From assembly GCF_036711975.1 (NCBI RefSeq), contig NC_091976.1, forward strand, positions 14,756,001-14,820,000: a DNA stretch of 64,000 nucleotides, read 5' to 3'. The DNA comes from Onthophagus taurus (taxonomy: Eukaryota; Arthropoda; Insecta; Coleoptera; Scarabaeidae). Made by a program: the position numbers and the translations under genes. Positions 23,781 to 35,646 of the stretch are shown here, piece after piece. Below the pieces are notes generated by a model. That model saw only the letters and a program-made list of their open reading frames with translations, did no database searches and was not told where the DNA came from. Numbering within the stretch: position 1 is the first letter of the stretch; the number at the start of each line of letters is the position of its first letter.

Positions 23781-24406
23781 ATTTAGAAGCCTTTTTAATT
23801 CTGTGTTAGATCTGTAAATAAAAAAATTGAAAACTTAGTTATAATGGCTTATTATTATACTTTGTTGCATGGCCACTATCCAGTTGTTATCCAGCTTTTT
23901 TAAGATTATAATAATTATGAGAATGCTGTATCCAGTTGAATTTTCAATTGCAATCTAATCACGAGAATTTGATTATATTTTTGTTAAACATGAACAATAT
24001 TAAATCATATTTTAAAAAGTCTTTTAAGAGTATTCATAGACATCTTAGCAAGTTTCGTGCCGATATCACACACTATATGGCACTAATATATGGATGTATC
24101 ATAGCTCAGTATCTTGTTGGTCTCTGTGTGGTTAAATCTTTGTATATTTTTGAAAATCTTAAGTATTATAAGTACTTCTTTTAAGTGTGTTAAGACATTT
24201 CCTATATTCTTGCCTGTGGTTGGGTATGTACCTTATTTGTCCTTCCAGGTTTTACGAGGCCTTGGTCTAGGCCTTCCCCTTTCTATCATCATCCCCATGA
24301 TTCTCTTTGGGTATCAACCAATGAAGTTGTTTTTTCTTTATTATTTGTACTTTCTCATTGTTATGTATGGAATATAGTATACATCTCGGTAAATATCGAC
24401 TGAAAT

Positions 24407-24671
24407 ACCGAAAATTTTTTTAAATAGCGATGTATCCTTTCATTAGGCTCATTTGATAGAGATTTTTAACAATCGACTTAAGACAAATAAATGAGATCTC
24501 GGATATCTAGATTCATGTTATTGGTGAAATTAACTTAACAGTTGTTATATCTTTTTTGAAAAACTTTCTGGTATAACTGTACTAAGATTTTACGTCATCC
24601 AAAAGAACAGAAGAAAATCTCTATCAAATGAGCATAAGGAAATGGTACATTGCTATTTAAAAAATTTAGGT
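24407..24671. mobile_element. MITE with about 56-bp inverted ends
   Basis: The left side contains TTTTTTAAATAGCGATGTA, then GCTCATTTGATAGAGATTTT. The right side, read in reverse, contains TTTTTTAAATAGCAATGTAC, then the same GCTCATTTGATAGAGATTTT. The element is about 265 bp with no coding capacity. Termini are approximate and I could not define the target duplication. It lies in the T2-T3 spacer and is not visible in the duplicate T4-T5 spacer. Confidence 0.65.
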
Positions 24672-24839
24672 GTTATTCGTTACACATTGGTTATCTGAAA
24701 TAAAAACAACTGAATCCTGTAGTACGAAAAATAAAATGTCCAACAACTTTTATATTAGTGGTTTTTTTGTTATGTCGATATTTACAAGATATATACTATA
24801 TTCCATGTATAATGGGCAATTGGTGTATAAATGCTATAT

Positions 24840-25440
24840 ATTTCGGTTATTATACAGAGTGTCTGTAAAGTATGGTCCGCTTTTCCATACTTTGGCTAAT
24901 GAGTTGTTAATTAAGATATGTTGCGGTGAAGAGGTGAATTATTATATGTATTGGAGTCGTGTTCAATCCTTAACTCTAATCAAATACTAAATTTCTATCC
25001 ATCTTTTCAAATTATTGGTCTTTTCATATAACCTGGTAGAATTTCCAGTCTATAAATTCAAACATTATTTTATAACATCCAACCCAATAAATTATCAATT
25101 GCTCTTTTAGATCTTTTTCATAGATTTGTTTCAGCTTGTATTTAAGCCAAATATTTCTTATCGAAAGCAAGTAAATCCCGAAATCTTGTTGGTTACCTGT
25201 TTCGTTCAAGAGTATGTACATGACCCATGTAGACAATAATCTTATGATATGTCGCAGTATTTGCTAAAATCGCAAAAGCGCAGATCAAATAATATGACGA
25301 TTTAATATGATTTAATGCGATTTGATTGTAACTGGAAATTTAACCAGATACAACCTTTTCAAAATTACTGTAATCCTAAAGAAAGTGGATAACAACAATA
25401 AGTATAATACAGCAATTAGGTAAGGAAGTATAATAATAAG
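24840..25440. repeat. T2-T3 spacer block, paralogous to the T4-T5 spacer
   Basis: 24,850-25,005 (GAGTGTCTGTAAAGTATGG, then CATACTTTGGCTAA and AGTCGTGTTCAATCCT) matches 33,662-33,795 in the same orientation. 25,255-25,380 (GCAGTATTTGCTAAAA, then TGATTGTAACTG and CCTTTTCAAA) matches 34,445-34,625. GAGTGTCTGTAAAGTATGG resembles the end of an old mariner-type element that predates the duplication. Confidence 0.65.
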
Positions 25441-25506
25441 TCATCGTAATTAACTTTACATTTTTTTATTTACAGATCTAACACAAAATTAAACAGGATT
25501 CTACAT

Positions 25507-26389
25507 TTAGATGTTAGCAACGCTGGTGATGTATCCACGAAGGGTTGGAACGCTGGCGTAGACACCTGGGTAAGCTGGGCGGGCACATCCGTATCCCCAA
25601 GAAACGATACCAATAAGTTGTCCATCAACGACCAATGGGCCACCACTGTCACCCTACAAATTCAAAAATTATAAATAAATAAAATTCTTTATTTTAAAAC
25701 AATTTCTTCAACTCACTTGGCAAGCGTCTTTTCCTCCACTAGTTTCTCCAGCGCACATCATACGGTCGGTGATGGATCCACTTCCGTAAGCAGAAGCGCA
25801 AGCGGAGTTGCTGACAACGGTAACTTGAACGGATTGGAGTTGAGATGGTGATGATCCACCTTCTGTTAAAGTTCCCCAACCACTGACGACGGATTTTTCT
25901 CCAACGGGAAGAGCTTGGTTAAGAGAAGGCAAGCCAACAGCGGCAACACCGGATCCAAAGGTAAGATCGGAAGCGAGTTCCAAAACACTGATATCGTAAT
26001 CAATGGCGGAGGAATCGTATTGTGGGTTTTGGTGGATGGCTTTAACGTTGACAACTACGCCACCGGATCCACGGATGGCGGAACCAGCACGGATGCTCAA
26101 CATGGAAGCGGAAGATCCATCTGTACAATGAGCGGCGGTTACGGCAAATTTGGAGGAGAGGATGGAGGCTCCACAGATGTGGCTACCATAGTACTGAAGG
26201 GAGAGTTGGTATGGGAAGTCTTCAATATTAGCGTCGTTTCCACCAACAATTCTTCCATCAGGAAGAGGTACTTTGCGTGGGAGAGCTAAAAAGAATTAAA
26301 TATGTATTTATGAATACATCGAAAATACTTTTTTTTGTCTTACCGAAGGCGGTTGCCAAAAGGCAGGAGAGAACTACAAAGCGGAACAT
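25507..26389 (-). CDS. Trypsin T3 (secreted serine protease, S1A)
   Basis: Exons 26389-26344, 26285-25717 and 25653-25507; introns 58 and 63 bp; 253 aa. It has the same signal peptide, propeptide, DGR|IVGG activation site, triad (His68, Asp113, Ser208) and Asp202 as T1. Small differences: GSAIRGSGG in the 80s loop (Ala for Ser) and [10 protein letters not shown] (Gln for Glu). The C-terminus is [12 protein letters not shown]. Tail to tail with T2, head to head with T4 across 3.8 kb that now holds a Penelope-like element. Confidence 0.95.
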
Positions 26390-26560
26390 TTTGATATGAC
26401 ACGATTTGAGAGTTAGTGAGTTTATATAGTTATATTATCTAACCAAAAATTTTTTTGCCACTTGAATTGGTGATAAGGAATATATGTATTTATGAAATAT
26501 TAAATTAAAGACGTGTAATTGATATTGTAATATCAGGGAGTTTTTAGTCTATTTTAAGCA
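26390..26560 (-). promoter_or_regulatory. Promoter of trypsin T3
   Basis: On the minus strand TATAAACTCACT is 37 nt before the ATG, with TCATATC (A+1) 29 nt on. GATA site TGATAAG at 26471-26477 within CCACTTGAATTGGTGATAAG. Distal element at 26521-26560, containing GGGAGTTTTTAGTCTATTTT. Confidence 0.7.
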
Positions 26561-26954
26561 GGTAAAGTACAATAATATTAAAAAATGCTGTACTTTTCAT
26601 ATATCTAGAAATCTCTAGAAAAATTGTAAAAAATCTCTCAAAACAGAATTAGTATATTGACTCATCCTGTAAATATTAACCAAGGATTTCTAGTATGCTT
26701 AGTTAATGCTGTTGTATTCTCCTACTTTACTATTAGTCAGATGTATACATCCTTTTCTCTGAAATAAGCAGTTTTTAGTCAGCAGTACATTTGCTTGTTT
26801 GCCCTAAAACGATAAATTAAGATCACTGTTATTAATAAGGCATATTTATCCGCTTAGTTTTAAAGCTAATTGTTATCGATTAATCGACCTATCAATACTA
26901 ACAAAGAAACTTATTTCGAGATAACCATCTGACATCAGTATGTAATAGGATAGT

Positions 26955-26998
26955 GTTCATACATCTCGAACACTTCTTCTGAGGAGAGATGTATGAAC
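26955..26998. repeat. Perfect 13-bp hairpin at the PLE 5' border
   Basis: GTTCATACATCTC at 26955-26967 is the exact reverse complement of GAGATGTATGAAC at 26986-26998, with an 18-nt loop. It sits upstream of the first PLE coding block and may mark the element's 5' end. Confidence 0.6.
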
Positions 26999-29329
26999 CA
27001 TATTCCTGACAGCTTCCTAGTTATAAAAACGTATTTATTACCAGTTATTAAAGTTGCACTCGCTAGATATCCGCAATGTTAGGCTCGCAAATCGTGCAGT
27101 TAATTGGTGTGCGGGATTTCTCCTAAACCGGAAGTCGAATAATCAAATTTCGAGTACAATTACTGTTGTAAACTCAAAAACTAGTGAACTGCGTAGAATT
27201 TTAAAAAAATATTTATTTTTCACGAAATGGTGCCAATTTTACAAGAAATGTCATATTTATTGATAAGAAAGATACATAAAAATGGTTGTAAAACAGACAA
27301 CTTGAGATACATCAAAAAGTGTAAAAAAAAATGTACGTAGCCGGTACATTCAAAGATTAAGATGATGCAAATTAAAAAAGGAATTGAAAATCTGTTGAAA
27401 AATGTGGGAGCTATCACAATCAACAAACAAATCAAGGATTTGGATAACACACGAATTAGACAACGCAAGCTGTTAAGCAGTTGGCCTTTCTACGAATATG
27501 CAGAGAGAAGAAAGTAACGCCAACCTTCTTGAAGGTGAAGCACCACATCAACTCCGCTGCAGCAGAATCTTGATTAGGACAGAACAAGCACTACTACGAG
27601 AAAGAATCCACAAGACCTTCAATGATCTACAGAAAATAAGTGGGAGGTTACTACGGCGCAACCTCTCACTTTCCAACTGTATGTCCGGAGAAGACTGGGA
27701 TAAAGTGGACGGACTAACAATGGAGAAGGCTCATCGTGAATTCCAGAAGACCCGTGACACGTATATCAAGAAGTTTGAATCAGAAGAACACCGGATACAA
27801 TAGAACAGACAAGAAAGAATATGACGACAAAATGATGAACCTACTGGAACCAGCCACCTACAGGAAGATCAAGAAGCACCCCACAGACAAACCGTAAGGA
27901 AAATGAAGGACCTGATAAAATCCACAGGAATTGCCAGCAGAACAGCAGAAAGGTTTGTTTGTGCAGGCGCCGGTACCACCAAGAATTTACAGATTACCGA
28001 AGATTCATAAACCATACGTCCTCATCGTCAGTGTCATCAACACCCCAACATACCAGTTGCCCAAATATCTTGCAAAGATTCTGTCTCCTTTCACAGAGAA
28101 TACGGAATCGTATGTCAGGGATTCTACACACCTTGTGGAATCGGTAAAATGCTGATGCCGAGGAAATTTTGGTGAGTTTCGATGTGGAATCCCTTTTTAC
28201 TACTGTGCCAGTTAAGGTTGCTGTTGATGGTCTCCGCCAAAAACTCATTCCGGAGGGATTACCAGAATACGTGCCAGATCTAGTGGAGTACTGTTTATCA
28301 TCGATGTATATCAGCTGGAAGGGAGAATTTTACGAACAGTTCGAAGGGGCAGCCATGGGATTTCCATTATCGCCAGTTGTAGCGAATTTCTACATGGAAT
28401 TATTCGAAGAAGACGCTTTAAAGAAGAGCCAGTGGAAACGAAAACCATGGCTCCGATATGTGGAGGACACGTTTGTGATATGGCAACATGGTCAAAAACG
28501 GCTCCAAGAGTTTTTGGATCACTTGAACTCTCAACATCCCATGATTAAGTTTATTATGGAAACAGAAACTGTCGAAAAACTACCTTTCCTAGATGTGTTG
28601 GTGACCAGGACGACAAATGGAGATATGGAACTTGGTGTAATCGGAAGAAGATCCATACCAACAGGTATTTGCAGGCATCATCACATCAGCGAGCAGCGAG
28701 AATATGTGAAGGAGACAATTTGAAGAAGGAGCAACACTTCCTACGAGTCGTGCTGCAGAAGAACGGATACACTTCGAGGGACATCAACCGGGCCATCAAG
28801 AAGCGAAAGCAGAGGGAGGACGCGGTAAGTACAAAACCTCTTGGATTTATCTGTCTTTCCTATGTTTCAGGTGTAACGGAACAGATTACCAGGCACCTCA
28901 AGAAAAACGACATCGTAGTGCAGTACGGGACGGTTAGCAAAATCCGGAACATACTCCCGATTGCCAAGGGCAAACTAACTCCATTAAAGGGAGCGGGAGT
29001 CTACCGACTATCGTGTAGTTGTGGGAAGGTTTACGTTGGATACGTTGATTTACACAAAGGTACTGGCTAGGGACAACAGATATTACCAGAGACTGACAAG
29101 AGAACCCATAGAGATCCACCGACATAGAAATAACGTCAACAGAGAGGATGGCTAAGAGCTTAGCAGAACATGGAAGATGGTGGTGAACACGAAGATCTAT
29201 TCTCGCCTCACACCGGACGCGCGGCAATTAGTTAATAATTAGCTTGTAATTAGCTTTAATTGATTATTGATTAGTTTTGCGATTTATATATTGTTCCCGA
29301 TTTTCGATTTCGTCACTTCGAACCAGTTT

Positions 29330-29363
29330 CTGAAGAAGGTTGCAACATGGCATCCGAAACGTC
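29330..29363 (+). ncRNA. Candidate hammerhead ribozyme core of the PLE
   Basis: The order CTGAAGA (29330-29336), a small stem GGTTGC/GCATCC (29338-29343 with 29350-29355, five of six pairs, loop AACATG), then GAAAC and GTC resembles the hammerhead CUGANGA-stem II-GAAA-GUC core. PLEs are known to carry short, probably dimeric hammerheads in their terminal repeats. There is one extra A before stem II, and stem III is minimal. Activity is inference. Confidence 0.4.
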
Positions 29364-29735
29364 AAACTTTTTCTTAAAAGACGCACGGCAAAACCTGAAA
29401 GTTTCTAGTGTTAGTTCTAATTTTAGTTCAAATTAACTTTTAATTGTTAATTTCAGTACATAATTTCTATAATGCTTGTAAGACCGTCATTAAAATGGTA
29501 AGCAGCAATATCGGACTTAATACCAACCACTTTCTTGCCACTGTGAACCATTTTTGGTACCATACACAGCATTGTAGATTTTCATTACTGTTACTAGAAT
29601 GAGTTCTAGATAGTCTAAAATACACATTAATCGAAAAACACAAAAACCCTTTTTTTAATTTCACAGGTGGCATATGGATGAGCTCCTCAGAATCCCGCCG
29701 GGTGAAATACAAGTTCAATGAAAGTCAAATGTATA

Positions 29736-29845
29736 CAAGGTGTATCTGAATGACGTGTCACCCATGGTTCATATATCAAAGTACCCTTAAAATTGCCTAA
29801 AGAATCACCCCCTGAAGTTTGGGCACGTCATTCAGATACAGCCTG
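29736..29845. mobile_element. 110-bp mariner-type MITE
   Basis: Flanked by TA (29734-29735 and 29846-29847). The left end is CAAGGTGTATCTGAATGACG; the right end reversed is CAGGCTGTATCTGAATGACG. No coding capacity. It lies upstream of T4, about 180 bp from its distal promoter element. Confidence 0.8.
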
Positions 29846-30021
29846 TATATAACGTAGCATTGTGGTTATAGCTGATAGATTTCTACACAATAACTTGATC
29901 AAAGCGTACAAAATTGATATATTGTATGCCTATGTAACTGTAAAACTTTTAAATGAAGTATGTACCTATGCTTGATGTAGCGAGAGGATGCATTTTTTTT
30001 TACAATTTTTATACTGATTTA

Positions 30022-30193
30022 AAATCCCCTAATAATCAAACATCCCCTGATATAATCGGGGCCATTTTTAATAACGAATCGTTTATATCGGATGTTGATA
30101 ATTTAAGTTTTTTAACAGATATGCTTATCATCCATTTATTTAATATAAAATTATATTATAAACTCACTGAATCTCAAATCGTACCATAAGAAA
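30022..30193 (+). promoter_or_regulatory. Promoter of trypsin T4
   Basis: Distal element at 30022-30060 with a doubled core (AAAATCCCCTAATAATC and ATCCCCTGATATAATC). GATA site CTTATCA at 30124-30130. TATAAA at 30157-30162, initiator A+1 in CCATAAG at 30186. Predicted 5' UTR is 8 nt. Confidence 0.7.
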
Positions 30194-31079
30194 ATGTTCC
30201 GTTTTGTAGTCCTCTCCTGCCTTTTGGCAACCGCGTTCGGTAAGCAGAAAGAAAACTTCATTTGAAATCTTTTTATAACATATTTAAAACTTTTGTCTAG
30301 CATTCCCACGCAAAGTACCTCTTCCTGATGGAAGAATCGTTGGTGGACACGACGCTAATATTGAAGACTTCCCATACCAACTCTCTCTTCAATACTATGG
30401 TAGCCACATTTGTGGAGCTTCCATCATCTCCTCCAAATTCGCCGTAACCGCCGCTCACTGTACCGATGGATCTTCCGCTTCCATGTTAAGCATTCGTGCT
30501 GGTTCTTCAATCCGCGGATCTGGTGGTGTTGTTGTCAACGTTAAAGCTATCCACCAAAACCCACAATACGATTCATCCGCCATCGATTACGATATCAGTG
30601 TCTTGGAACTCGCTTCTGAACTTTCCTTTGGCACTGGCGTGGCCGCTGTTGGTTTACCTTCTCTTAACCAAGCTCTTCCTGTTGGAGAAAAATCCGTTGT
30701 CAGTGGTTGGGGAACTTTAACCGAAGGTGGATCATCTCCATCTCAACTTCAATCCGTTGAAGTTACTGTTGTTAGCAACGCTGCTTGCGCTTCTGCTTAC
30801 GGAAGTGGGTCAATCAGCGACCGTATGATGTGTGCCGGTGAATCAAGTGGAGGAAAAGACGCTTGCCAAGTAAGTTTTAGAAATTGTTTTAAATTAATGA
30901 ATTTTGTTTATTTATCATTTTTGATTTTGTAGGGTGACAGTGGTGGCTCATTGGTTGTTGATGGCCAACTTATTGGTATCGTTTCTTGGGGATACGGATG
31001 TGCCCGCCCAGCTTATCCAGGTGTCTACGCCAGCGTTCCAACTCTTCGTGGTTATATCACCAGCGTGGCCAATATCTAA
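30194..31079 (+). CDS. Trypsin T4, variant GDSGGS active-site loop
   Basis: Exons 30194-30239, 30301-30869 and 30933-31079 (introns 61 and 63 bp) encode 253 aa. Signal peptide [16 protein letters not shown], activation DGR|IVGGHD, triad His68, Asp113, Ser208 and Asp202 are all present. Unlike the sisters, the serine motif reads GDSGGS: the near-universal proline after GDSGG (position 198 in chymotrypsin numbering) is Ser through CCA to TCA. Other local changes are [13 protein letters not shown] and [12 protein letters not shown]. The fold should survive, but the substrate-binding or oxyanion-loop geometry may shift. Tail to tail with T5. The reading frame is fully open, so it is probably expressed. 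Confidence 0.93.
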
Positions 31080-31149
31080 ATTTAGAATCCTGTTTAATTC
31101 TGTGTTAGATCTGTGAATAAAAGAATTGATTGTTAGTTATAATATATCT

Positions 31150-32142
31150 TACTATTATATTTTCTCGTGTAACCACTATATTATGCAGTATTGTTGTTAC
31201 CTAATTTCTTTAGGATTACAAAACTTTGAAAATGCTATATCTCGTTGAATTTCCAATTATATTCATATCACGATATTTGATTTCATTATATATTTTTGGA
31301 AATTTTTAGTACATCTACGTGTTAAGGTACGCCTGTGGAAGATTTTAGAAATTCACAAAAGAGCATCTCATCTTTTCTGAAGATAGTTCTAATTCCTGGT
31401 AGATACTTGGTCTACGATTATTTCGTTATAAAGCTTTCTTTCTGCACTGAAAAGAAAATAGGGTCGATTACCGATGTGTGTATTGGTAATTTGGCCGTTA
31501 TGATATGTACTATTCAGTTGAAATAGTAAAATTAATCCTTATAAGGAAAATTTACAATCAAGAAAGTAAATTCACAAGCAAGTTATCAATTAATTTTACT
31601 GTCTATGTTGTAAATTACAGTAATAAGGGAATTTTACCCCAACTGTATTACGTATTACGAAAATTGTGTTTTTATGGTGTAATTTTAAATTTCAACCTAT
31701 TTCTTTTAAAAAATGTTGGACGCTTGGTAAATAGCATATTTATAACGTAACATGTACTGTTACAAAAAGTCATAGTAACAGTTATGAGTACAATAAATTT
31801 ATTGTAACTCATACGATGATATAGTTGTAAATTTCATAATATTTTTCTCAGTGTGGTTCTGTAAGAGTTTAGAATAACTTTGTAGAAAACTGTGGTGGGT
31901 TATGTCAAAATCTTCTTGTAATTAGTTCGAACAGATTATAAAAATTTATGTACTAATTTTGAACAGCATTTTAAACAGCCGTAATTAATCAATACTGTTT
32001 TTGTTAGAATCTCAAAGCAAAGTTTGATAATGTTGAAATACACAATTACTGTATGTTCTGGTTAGAACTGAATGATGAGTATGATGTCATATTGATTGAG
32101 GTTATCGTTTATTTCATGAAATTATTTTGCATGATCCTTATA
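31150..32142. other. T4 downstream spacer, partly paralogous to the T2 downstream spacer
   Basis: 31,150-31,300 (AATGCTATATCTCGTTGAAT and CACGATATTTGATT) matches about 23,865-23,985 in order and orientation, which extends the T2-T3/T4-T5 duplication beyond the genes. The rest is AT-rich without a recognised gene. Confidence 0.55.
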
Positions 32143-33636
32143 CAGGGTGTCCCGCAACGATTGTACAATACTGCATCAGCGTATTCTCTGATTGAAAACA
32201 GACAAGAAAAGTCTAATAAACATAGGTCCGAAAATGGACCAATTTCGAGATATTCAAAGTTTTAGTTTCATAAGCTGACCTATTGTAAACATCATTAATT
32301 CTAACGATTTAGATGCAGTAATTATATGATTACCATAGTTACGATGATTAAGATAAAGTTTAATAAATAATAAGATAATATTAAGTTAATTAATACAGTT
32401 CATTAATAATTTAACAAAACAAGTAACAAAGATTGCCGAAGAAAATCGTTCAACCAGCATAAAAACAACGAATATTTAACAAATTGGAAAAGATTCATGT
32501 CATAATAAATGTTCAATATGCGCACCATTTACTTCTAAACACAAACGGATACGTTTTCTAAATGAACTTCTAATGCGTTCAAAGATACCAGGAATTTGTT
32601 TTACTGTGTCAAATGCGTTACTAATTTTATTCTTCAAATCCTGCACATTTTGAACGTCTTCAGAATAAACAATTTGTTTTAAATGTCCCCAAAACTAAAA
32701 ATCTAACGGATTTAAATCTGGTGAACGAGGTGGCCACGGGACAGGACCTCCTCGGCCAATCTGTTATTTAAGTATGCTCGAGTAGCGCGTGCATAATGTG
32801 CTGGTGCTCCATCTCATATCGTGCATAAAGTAGCAATCTTCTAGAATTTGTTGAGGTAATTCATCAAATGCCTCTGTAAGGTCATTTTGTAAAATATGTA
32901 TGTAGGCATCGGCTGTCAATCTCTTTGGAAGAAAAAATGGACCTAATAACTGATCACCTATAACTCGCTCCAAACGTGCGCATTATGAATATTAAAAATT
33001 AATGATAAGGATAAAGCAACCGCTCCCTTAAAATGCGGTGAACGGTTGTTTTGTTAATGTTTTCTTGTGCAGAAATTCTTCTAATGCTGGTTGAGGCATT
33101 TTCATCGACTCATCTCAAAACTGCTTCTTCTAATTCCACCAGCCTTGTGTAATGTCTCTCCGTGGAATGGCTGTGGGTTACGCTTCCCGTTTCTTTTAAT
33201 CTGAGAAATAGTCTGCTAAAGGTGTGACTATTAGGCAATCGTCTGTTCGGGAACCTTTGCGCGTAATGACGAGCTGCTAACGACGCATTTCCATCAGCTA
33301 GTCCGTAACAATACACCATATCCGCCATCTCTTCCTTGGAGTAATTAATAAGAGCCATACTTAATAGTTTTATTAAATTAAATAGTAAAATAATAATTTC
33401 GTGAAGTATTATTATTTTTTTTTGATTAGACAACTTATCGTAATCATAGTAACGACTTAATTATTATAAAAACAAATTTAAATTCATGATGTTAACAATA
33501 TCAACTTATGAAACTAAATCTTTGAATATCTCGAAAATGGTCCATTTTCGGACCTATGTTTATTAGGCTTTTTTTGTTTATTTTTGATCATAGAATACGC
33601 TGATGCAGTTTTGTACAATCGTTGCGGGACACCCTG
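32143..33636 (-). mobile_element. mariner-like element, nearly full length
   Basis: 1,494 bp bounded by TA (32141-32142 and 33637-33638). The left end is CAGGGTGTCCCGCAACGATT; the right end reversed is identical over at least that length, and homology runs on for over 100 bp with AATGGACCA/AATGGTCCA. It contains a minus-strand transposase pseudogene with both domains still recognisable. It sits only in the T4-T5 spacer, not in the duplicate T2-T3 spacer, so it inserted after that duplication. Confidence 0.9.
32510..33358 (-). pseudogene. mariner-like transposase with DUF4817-type HTH, broken
   Basis: Starts MALINYSKEEMADMVYCY at 33358, then GLADGNASLAARHYAQRFPN and HTFSRLFLRLKETGSVTHS, the helix-turn-helix (DUF4817) of this insect mariner group. 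After a disrupted part, 32,973-32,764 gives VIGDQLLGPFFLPKRLTADA and LQNDLTEAFDELPQQILEDC, then a damaged FMHD block. Remnants to about 32,510 correspond to the WPPRSPDLNPLDF region and C-terminus. Several stops and frameshifts show loss of function. Confidence 0.8.
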
Positions 33637-33659
33637 TATATCTTTACATTGTAGTTATT

Positions 33660-34630
33660 GTATAGAGTGCCTTTAAGGTATGGTCTGATTTTTCATACTT
33701 TGGCTAAAGGGGTGTTAATTAAGGTATGTTGCGTGAAGATGTAAACTAGTTTGTTTTGAAGTCGTGTTCAATCCTGAACTCTAATCGAATACAACATTTT
33801 CGTTGTTTCTTGTTTAGATAAAAATAAATATATTAATCAAGCGAGATTAAGATAACAATGTAGTGTTTGATTGAATGATCAGTAGCAAAAAATTACTTAC
33901 ATGTTGAAGGGATGTACATATTATTTGGAGTAACCTACACTTAATTTTCTCGTTATTATGTGTAGTACTATTAGTACTACACATTATGTGTAGTACCAAC
34001 AACGCTTATCAAAAACAATCGACATAAGTTCGTAGGTATTTCCAACCGGTACTAATATAAATAAAACAAATCGCTTCACCGTCGAAATTTAGTATTGTCC
34101 AAATAACTTGAAAACGAAATGAAATATTTAAATTATACAATAAATGGTAACATATTATTTGACAGTTTCATAACAATACAACTTTTCATCGTACATTAAA
34201 ATTAATACATTCTTACATGTACTATCGTTTCAACTTCTTTTTCCATTTATGCCAAATAATTCTTATTGAATGTTTCATTTTACGGTTTGATCCAGGAAGA
34301 GTATGTAAAGAGCTTTAAATTTGTGTGAAAGCACTAAATAATGAAGCGCACAATCTAAATTCTATGAACAGTAAGAAATTGGGACCTTATATTGGCTTCA
34401 AATAGCCGACATATCGGATGGAAAGACAATAAACCTTTGATATGCAGGAGTATTTGCTAAAAATGTTATAACGCAGATCAACTAACGTGGCGATTCAACT
34501 TTTTAAAATAACGCATATCACCAATATGATATAATATTGTTCCAGTTTAAAGAAAATTAAATCAAATACTTGTGATTTAATTGTAACTGCAAATTGATCG
34601 AGATATAGCCTTTTCAAAGTTATTGTAATG
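33660..34630. repeat. T4-T5 spacer block, paralogous to 24,840-25,440
   Basis: Same order and orientation of matching segments as in the T2-T3 spacer (see 24,840-25,440). Interspersed non-matching DNA shows later insertions and deletions. GTGTAGTACTATTAGTAC near 33,959 also occurs at about 22,380, beyond the T2 side. Confidence 0.6.
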
Positions 34631-34767
34631 ATGTAGAAACGAGCAAAGTAATATAGTAACATAAGAGTCGCACAAGGAAATATAATGAAAAGTCATTGTA
34701 AATAACTTTTAGATTTTTTTATTTAGATTTAGATTTTAATGATCACAGCATTCAAAAGATTCTGAAT

Positions 34768-35646
34768 TTAGATGTTGGCAACGCTGGTGATGTATCCACG
34801 AAGAGTTGGCACGCTGGCGTAAACACCTGGGTAAGCTGGACGGGCACATCCGTATCCCCAAGAAACGATACCAATAAGTTGTCCATCAACGACCAATGGG
34901 CCACCACTGTCACCCTACAAATTCAAAAGTAATAAATAAACAAAATTAATTATTTAAAACAATTCCTTCAACTTACTTGGCAAGCGTCTTTTCCTCCACT
35001 AGTTTCACCAGCGCACATCATACGATCGGTGATGGATCCACTTCCGTAAGCAGAAGCGCAAGCGGCGTTGCTGACAACGGTAACTTCAACGGATTGGAGT
35101 TGAGATGGAGATGACCCACCTTCGGTTAAAGTTCCCCAACCACTGACGACGGATTTTTCTCCAACGGGAAGAGCTTGGTTAAGAGATGGTAAACCAACAG
35201 CGGCAACACCACTTCCAAAGGAAAGATCGGAAGCGAGTTCCAAGATACTGATGTCATAATCGATGGCGGAGGAATCGTATTGTGGGTTTTGGTGGATGGC
35301 TTTAACGTTGACAACAACACCACCAGATCCGCGGATTGAAGAGCCAGCGCGAATGCTCAACATAGAAGCGGAAGATCCATCGGTACAATGGGCAGCGGTT
35401 ACGGCGAATTTGGAGGAGAGGATGGAGGCTCCACAGATGTGGCTACCATAGTATTGAAGGGAGAGTTGGTATGGGAAGTCTTCAATATTAGCGTTGTTCC
35501 CACCAACAATTCTTCCATCAGGAAGAGGTACTTTGCGTGGGAGAGCTAAAAATAATTAAATATTTGTTATGAATACATCAAAAATTCTTTTTTGTCTTAC
35601 CGAAGGCGGTTGCCAAAAGGCAGGAGAGAACTACAAAGCGGAACAT
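34768..35646 (-). CDS. Trypsin T5 (secreted serine protease, S1A)
   Basis: Exons 35646-35601, 35545-34977 and 34914-34768; introns 55 and 62 bp; 253 aa. Signal peptide, DGR|IVGG activation, triad (His68, Asp113 in YDISILEL, Ser208 in GDSGGP) and Asp202 are intact. Local differences include Ile for Val in DISILEL and [15 protein letters not shown] at the C-terminus. Tail to tail with T4. The duplicate partner is T3, whose promoter and leader it closely matches. Predicted role as for T1. Confidence 0.95.

Larger units (their letters stand above)
26950..29410 (+). mobile_element. Penelope-like element (PLE), degenerate
   Basis: Plus-strand blocks in PLE order: a coiled N-terminal region (27,498-27,803), RIYRLPKIHKP (about 27,985), SYVRDSTHLVE (about 28,110), LVSFDVESLFTTVP (28,172), GAAMGFPLSPVVANFYMEL (28,347-28,405), YVEDTFVIW (28,456), EKLPFLDVLV and LRVVLQKNGY; then VYRLSCSCGKVYVGY near 29,000, the GIY-YIG endonuclease signature that PLEs carry at the C-terminus. 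The usual YVDD is changed to YVED and several frame breaks occur, so this copy is dead. The 3' end carries a TCCGAAACGTCAAAC segment also found at 56,024. It occupies most of the T3-T4 divergent spacer. Confidence 0.85.
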
